DNA from: SZUA-442 sp963792405
Lineage (GTDB): Bacteria > Actinomycetota > Acidimicrobiia > Spongiisociales > UBA5794
Length of the DNA: 64,000 nt
Assembly: GCA_963792405.1 (NCBI GenBank)
Contig: CAWBVU010000006.1
Span: forward strand, 1,736,001 to 1,800,000
Direction of reading: 5' to 3'
Shown here: piece after piece, positions 61,662-64,000 of the stretch
Position numbering within the stretch: the first letter of the stretch is position 1
Layout of the letters: every line of letters begins with the position of its first letter
Made by a program: the position numbers and the translations under genes
Notes under the pieces: generated by a model
What the model was told of the DNA's origin: nothing
Seen by the model: only the letters and a program-made list of their open reading frames with translations
Database searches by the model: none

Positions 61662-62585
61662 ATGAGCGGATTCGTCCGAGACGAGGACATGACACCGATC
61701 GAGGCAGTCGACGACCTCGTCGAGGTGCGTGAAGGCCGTGCGGCGAGGATCGGGACGATGGGGATCGTCAGGGCGCTCCCCACGAAGGGACGGCGCACGA
61801 TCGGCGGATGGTGCCTCCTCGACGTGATGCTCCCGGGCGACGAGCTCGATCCGGATCCGCTCGAGATCGGCCCGCACCCCCACATCGGGCTGTCGACGGT
61901 GACCTGGATCCTCGAGGGGGAGGCGCTGCACTCCGACTCCCTCGGGACAGAACAGCTGATCCGACCCGGACAGCTGAACCTGATGACGGCAGGCAACGGC
62001 GTCGCCCATGCGGAACTCGGCACGGGGGGCGGCGTGAGGGGCATCCAGATGTGGGTCGCCCAGCCCGAGGGGACACGTCACGGCGCTGCGGCCTTCGAGC
62101 ACCACGGCGAGCTCCCCTCACTCGACCTCGGCGCCGCCGAGGCAACGCTGTTCGTCGGCTCGCTGGGTGGCGTCGCCTCGCCTGCGCGCACCGACTCGCC
62201 ACTCGTGGGGGCCGATCTGCGCCTCCGTCACGGTTCGATCAGCATCGAGGCCGATCCGTCGTTCGAGTACGGCATCGTCCCGGTCGATGGCGCCGTGCGA
62301 CTCAACGGGGCGATCGTCGAGGAGGGCTATCTCGGCATGATCACCTCACCGACCGAAGCCCTCCGGCTGGAGACACTCGGGGATGCCAGGGCCATCCTGA
62401 TCGGGGGCGCACCACTCGAGGCGCCACTCACCATGTGGTGGAACTTCGTCGCCCGATCCAGGGACGAGATCACCGAGGCATGGCGCAACTGGCAGGCAGG
62501 CGACACGGACCGCTTCCCCGAATTCCGGTCGGTCCTCGACCGCATCGATGCGCCCACGCCCCCGTGGGTGCGCGACACCGGCTGA
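61662..62585 (+). CDS. Pirin family protein
   Basis: A 307-residue bicupin. The N-terminal metal site is seen at GPHPHIGLSTVTW (His72 and His74), with HAELG later (near 117). The second cupin lacks metal ligands, as usual. Pirins include quercetin 2,3-dioxygenases and protein-binding regulators. AGGGGT is upstream of the ATG at 61662; MTPIEAV at 61689 is a shorter alternative. Confidence 0.9.
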   Translation: MSGFVRDEDMTPIEAVDDLVEVREGRAARIGTMGIVRALPTKGRRTIGGWCLLDVMLPGDELDPDPLEIGPHPHIGLSTVTWILEGEALHSDSLGTEQLIRPGQLNLMTAGNGVAHAELGTGGGVRGIQMWVAQPEGTRHGAAAFEHHGELPSLDLGAAEATLFVGSLGGVASPARTDSPLVGADLRLRHGSISIEADPSFEYGIVPVDGAVRLNGAIVEEGYLGMITSPTEALRLETLGDARAILIGGAPLEAPLTMWWNFVARSRDEITEAWRNWQAGDTDRFPEFRSVLDRIDAPTPPWVRDTG

Positions 62586-62588
62586 CGA

Positions 62589-63590
62589 TCAGGTCAGCGT
62601 CGCGACGAGCACCGCTTTGATGGTGTGGAGGCGATTCTCCGCCTGGTCGAACACGATGCTCGCATCCGATTCGAACACCTCGTCGGTGACCTCGAGGCCA
62701 TCGTCCATCCCCGTCGCCGCCATGATGTCCGCACCCACCACCGTGTTGGCATCGTGGAACGCGGGGAGGCAGTGCATGAACTTGACGTCCGCGTTGCCCG
62801 ATGCCGCCATGAGCCCACGGTTGACCTGATAGGGCTCGAGGCGTTCGACGCGATCCCGCCACACGTCCTTGGGCTCACCCATCGACACCCAGACGTCGGT
62901 GTGGATGAAGTCGACGCCTTCGACACCGGCGTCGGGATCATCGGTCACCGTGATCGACGCTCCGGTTCGTTCGGCGATCGATCGCGCCGCCGCGATCACG
63001 TCATCGGGAGGCGCCAGGTCGGACGGGCCGACGAGGCGGACATCGCTTCCCATCAGGGCGGCCATCACCGCGTGCGAGCGCGCCATGTTGAAGCGCAGGT
63101 CGCCCACGAAGGCATACGAGAGGTCGCCATACGGCTTGCCCCCCGCCTCGTGCATCGTCAGGAAGTCGGCCAGCATCTGGGTGGGGTGCCATTCGTCCGT
63201 GAGCCCGTTGTAGACCGGCACGCCGGCGTATGCGCCGAGGATCTCGATGTCGGACTGGTGCTTCCCCCGGTACTGGATCGCGTCATACATGCGCCCCAGC
63301 ACCCTCGCCGTGTCCGCGACGGACTCCTTGTGGCCCATCTGGGACGCGGACGGATCGAGGTACGTGACATGTGCACCCTGGTCGAACGCCGCCACCTCGA
63401 ACGCCGCACGGGTCCGTGTGGAGGTCTTCTCGAACACGAGGGCGATGTTCTCGCCCGTGAGGAGCGGCCGTTCGGATCCGTCCCGCTTGGCGGCCTTGAG
63501 CGACCCCGACAGCTCGAGGAGGTGGGTCATCTCCTCCGGCGTGAAGTCGAGCTCCTTCAGGAAGGACCTGCCGGTCAGGTTCACGGTCAT
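62589..63590 (-). CDS. argF: Ornithine carbamoyltransferase
   Basis: A 333-residue transcarbamylase. The carbamoyl-phosphate loop is EKTSTRTRAAFE (STRTR at 57-61), followed by MGHKESVADTARVLGRM, EWHPTQMLADF and the ornithine loop FMHCLPAFHD. It makes citrulline from ornithine and carbamoyl phosphate. The sequence is of the E. coli ArgF/ArcB type, and no other arginine gene is in view, so a catabolic (ArcB) role cannot be excluded. AAGGAG five bases before the ATG fixes the start. Confidence 0.94.
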   Translation of the reverse strand: MTVNLTGRSFLKELDFTPEEMTHLLELSGSLKAAKRDGSERPLLTGENIALVFEKTSTRTRAAFEVAAFDQGAHVTYLDPSASQMGHKESVADTARVLGRMYDAIQYRGKHQSDIEILGAYAGVPVYNGLTDEWHPTQMLADFLTMHEAGGKPYGDLSYAFVGDLRFNMARSHAVMAALMGSDVRLVGPSDLAPPDDVIAAARSIAERTGASITVTDDPDAGVEGVDFIHTDVWVSMGEPKDVWRDRVERLEPYQVNRGLMAASGNADVKFMHCLPAFHDANTVVGADIMAATGMDDGLEVTDEVFESDASIVFDQAENRLHTIKAVLVATLT

Positions 63591-63621
63591 GGGTGCTCCT
63601 TGTCGTCGAGGGAAGTATGCC

Positions 63622-64000
63622 TCAGTCGGAGAGGCCGAGGACGTCGAGGACGAACGCGAGCGTGAAGGCCTCATCCCTCCACGCGTCGTACCTGCCGGAC
63701 GGCCCCCCGTGGCCCGCCCCCATCTCGGTCCGGAGGAGGAGCGGTCCCCGGTTGGTGGCCACCGCCCTGAGCTTGGCGACCCACTTCGCAGGTTCCCAGT
63801 AGCTGACGCGCGGGTCGTTCAGGCCGGCCGTGGCCAGCATGGCCGGGTACTCGGCCTCCGCCACGTTGTCATACGGCGAATAGGCCCTGATCCATTCGTA
63901 CTGCGCCGACTCCTTCGGGTTGCCCCACTCCTCGAACTCGATCACGGTGAGGGGCAGCGACTCGTCGAGCATGGTCGACACCACGTCCACGAACGGGACC
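63622..64000 (-). CDS. ptrB: Oligopeptidase B (S9A), C-terminal part, truncated by window edge
   Basis: The last 125 codons of a prolyl-oligopeptidase-family serine peptidase. VDVVSTMLDESLPLT, EEWGNP and YEWIRAYSPYDNV match PtrB. The catalytic Asp is in LNDPRVSYWEPAKW and the catalytic His in MGAGHGGPSGRY. The serine lies outside the window. PtrB cuts small peptides after Arg and Lys in the cytoplasm. The gene runs in the same direction as argF, which begins 31 bases after its stop. Confidence 0.93.
   Translation of the reverse strand, partial: VPFVDVVSTMLDESLPLTVIEFEEWGNPKESAQYEWIRAYSPYDNVAEAEYPAMLATAGLNDPRVSYWEPAKWVAKLRAVATNRGPLLLRTEMGAGHGGPSGRYDAWRDEAFTLAFVLDVLGLSD

Overview
The window is high-GC DNA, about two-thirds G+C by eye, densely packed with genes on both strands and almost free of long spacers. 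The codon bias, Thr/Pro linkers in secreted proteins, many 4-base stop/start overlaps and many TANNNT -10 boxes only 6-9 bases before a start codon (leaderless transcripts) point to an actinobacterium. Acidimicrobiia or a related environmental lineage is my guess, but no phylogenetic marker here proves the class. No tRNA, rRNA, CRISPR array, integrase or transposase was seen.

Layout. 1-9 kb: the end of a sugar-dehydrogenase-like gene, a DinB protein, a PCD-VOC fusion, a CapA-like lipoprotein, an orphan ParA coupled to a zinc-ribbon protein, a hot-dog thioesterase, a membrane esterase, and an enoyl-CoA isomerase coupled to an ABHD18-like hydrolase. 9-14 kb: a LigD-type polymerase/primase and a LigC-type ATP-dependent ligase, the enzymes of bacterial end joining, separated by an MFS transporter and a membrane acyltransferase. 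14-18 kb: a lipoprotein, an amidohydrolase-thioesterase pair and a group 2 sigma factor. 18-33.6 kb: a large polyamine/amine uptake and breakdown locus built as two divergent units. 33.6-41 kb: a sensor kinase coupled to a mucin-like surface protein, a two-gene beta-oxidation operon behind a clear palindromic operator, and an orphan E2 acyltransferase. 41.1-41.8 kb: a gene-free block of hairpin-rich repeats. 41.8-45.3 kb: glycine decarboxylase behind a tandem glycine riboswitch. 45.3-64 kb: housekeeping and accessory genes, including a UPF0104 membrane protein, a flavin monooxygenase, an SRAP DNA-protein-crosslink enzyme, two ABC-2 exporters flanking an acetyltransferase, a 5'-3' exonuclease, a sulfurtransferase-MFS pair, an Asp/Glu racemase behind a 29-codon leader ORF, ornithine carbamoyltransferase and the end of oligopeptidase B.

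How the genes work together. In the 18-33.6 kb locus a PotABCD transporter would import putrescine or spermidine. Two FAD amine oxidases, a class III aminotransferase and an agmatinase-family enzyme would convert amines to aldehydes, and two aldehyde dehydrogenases would oxidise these towards GABA and succinate. An Lrp/AsnC regulator sits beside one of the two divergent promoters. The gamma-glutamylputrescine synthetase (PuuA) and PuuD that normally accompany PuuB-like oxidases are missing from the window. Instead, each divergent unit carries one member of a paralogous GNAT pair, and one GNAT is translationally coupled to an Ntn-type C45 amidohydrolase. This suggests an N-acyl-protected variant of polyamine catabolism.

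Other points of interest are two TGTGAA-N4-TTCACA palindromes in the 5' leaders of the sigma factor and of an unknown membrane protein, the kinase/mucin pair, the ParA/zinc-ribbon pair, and the repeat block.
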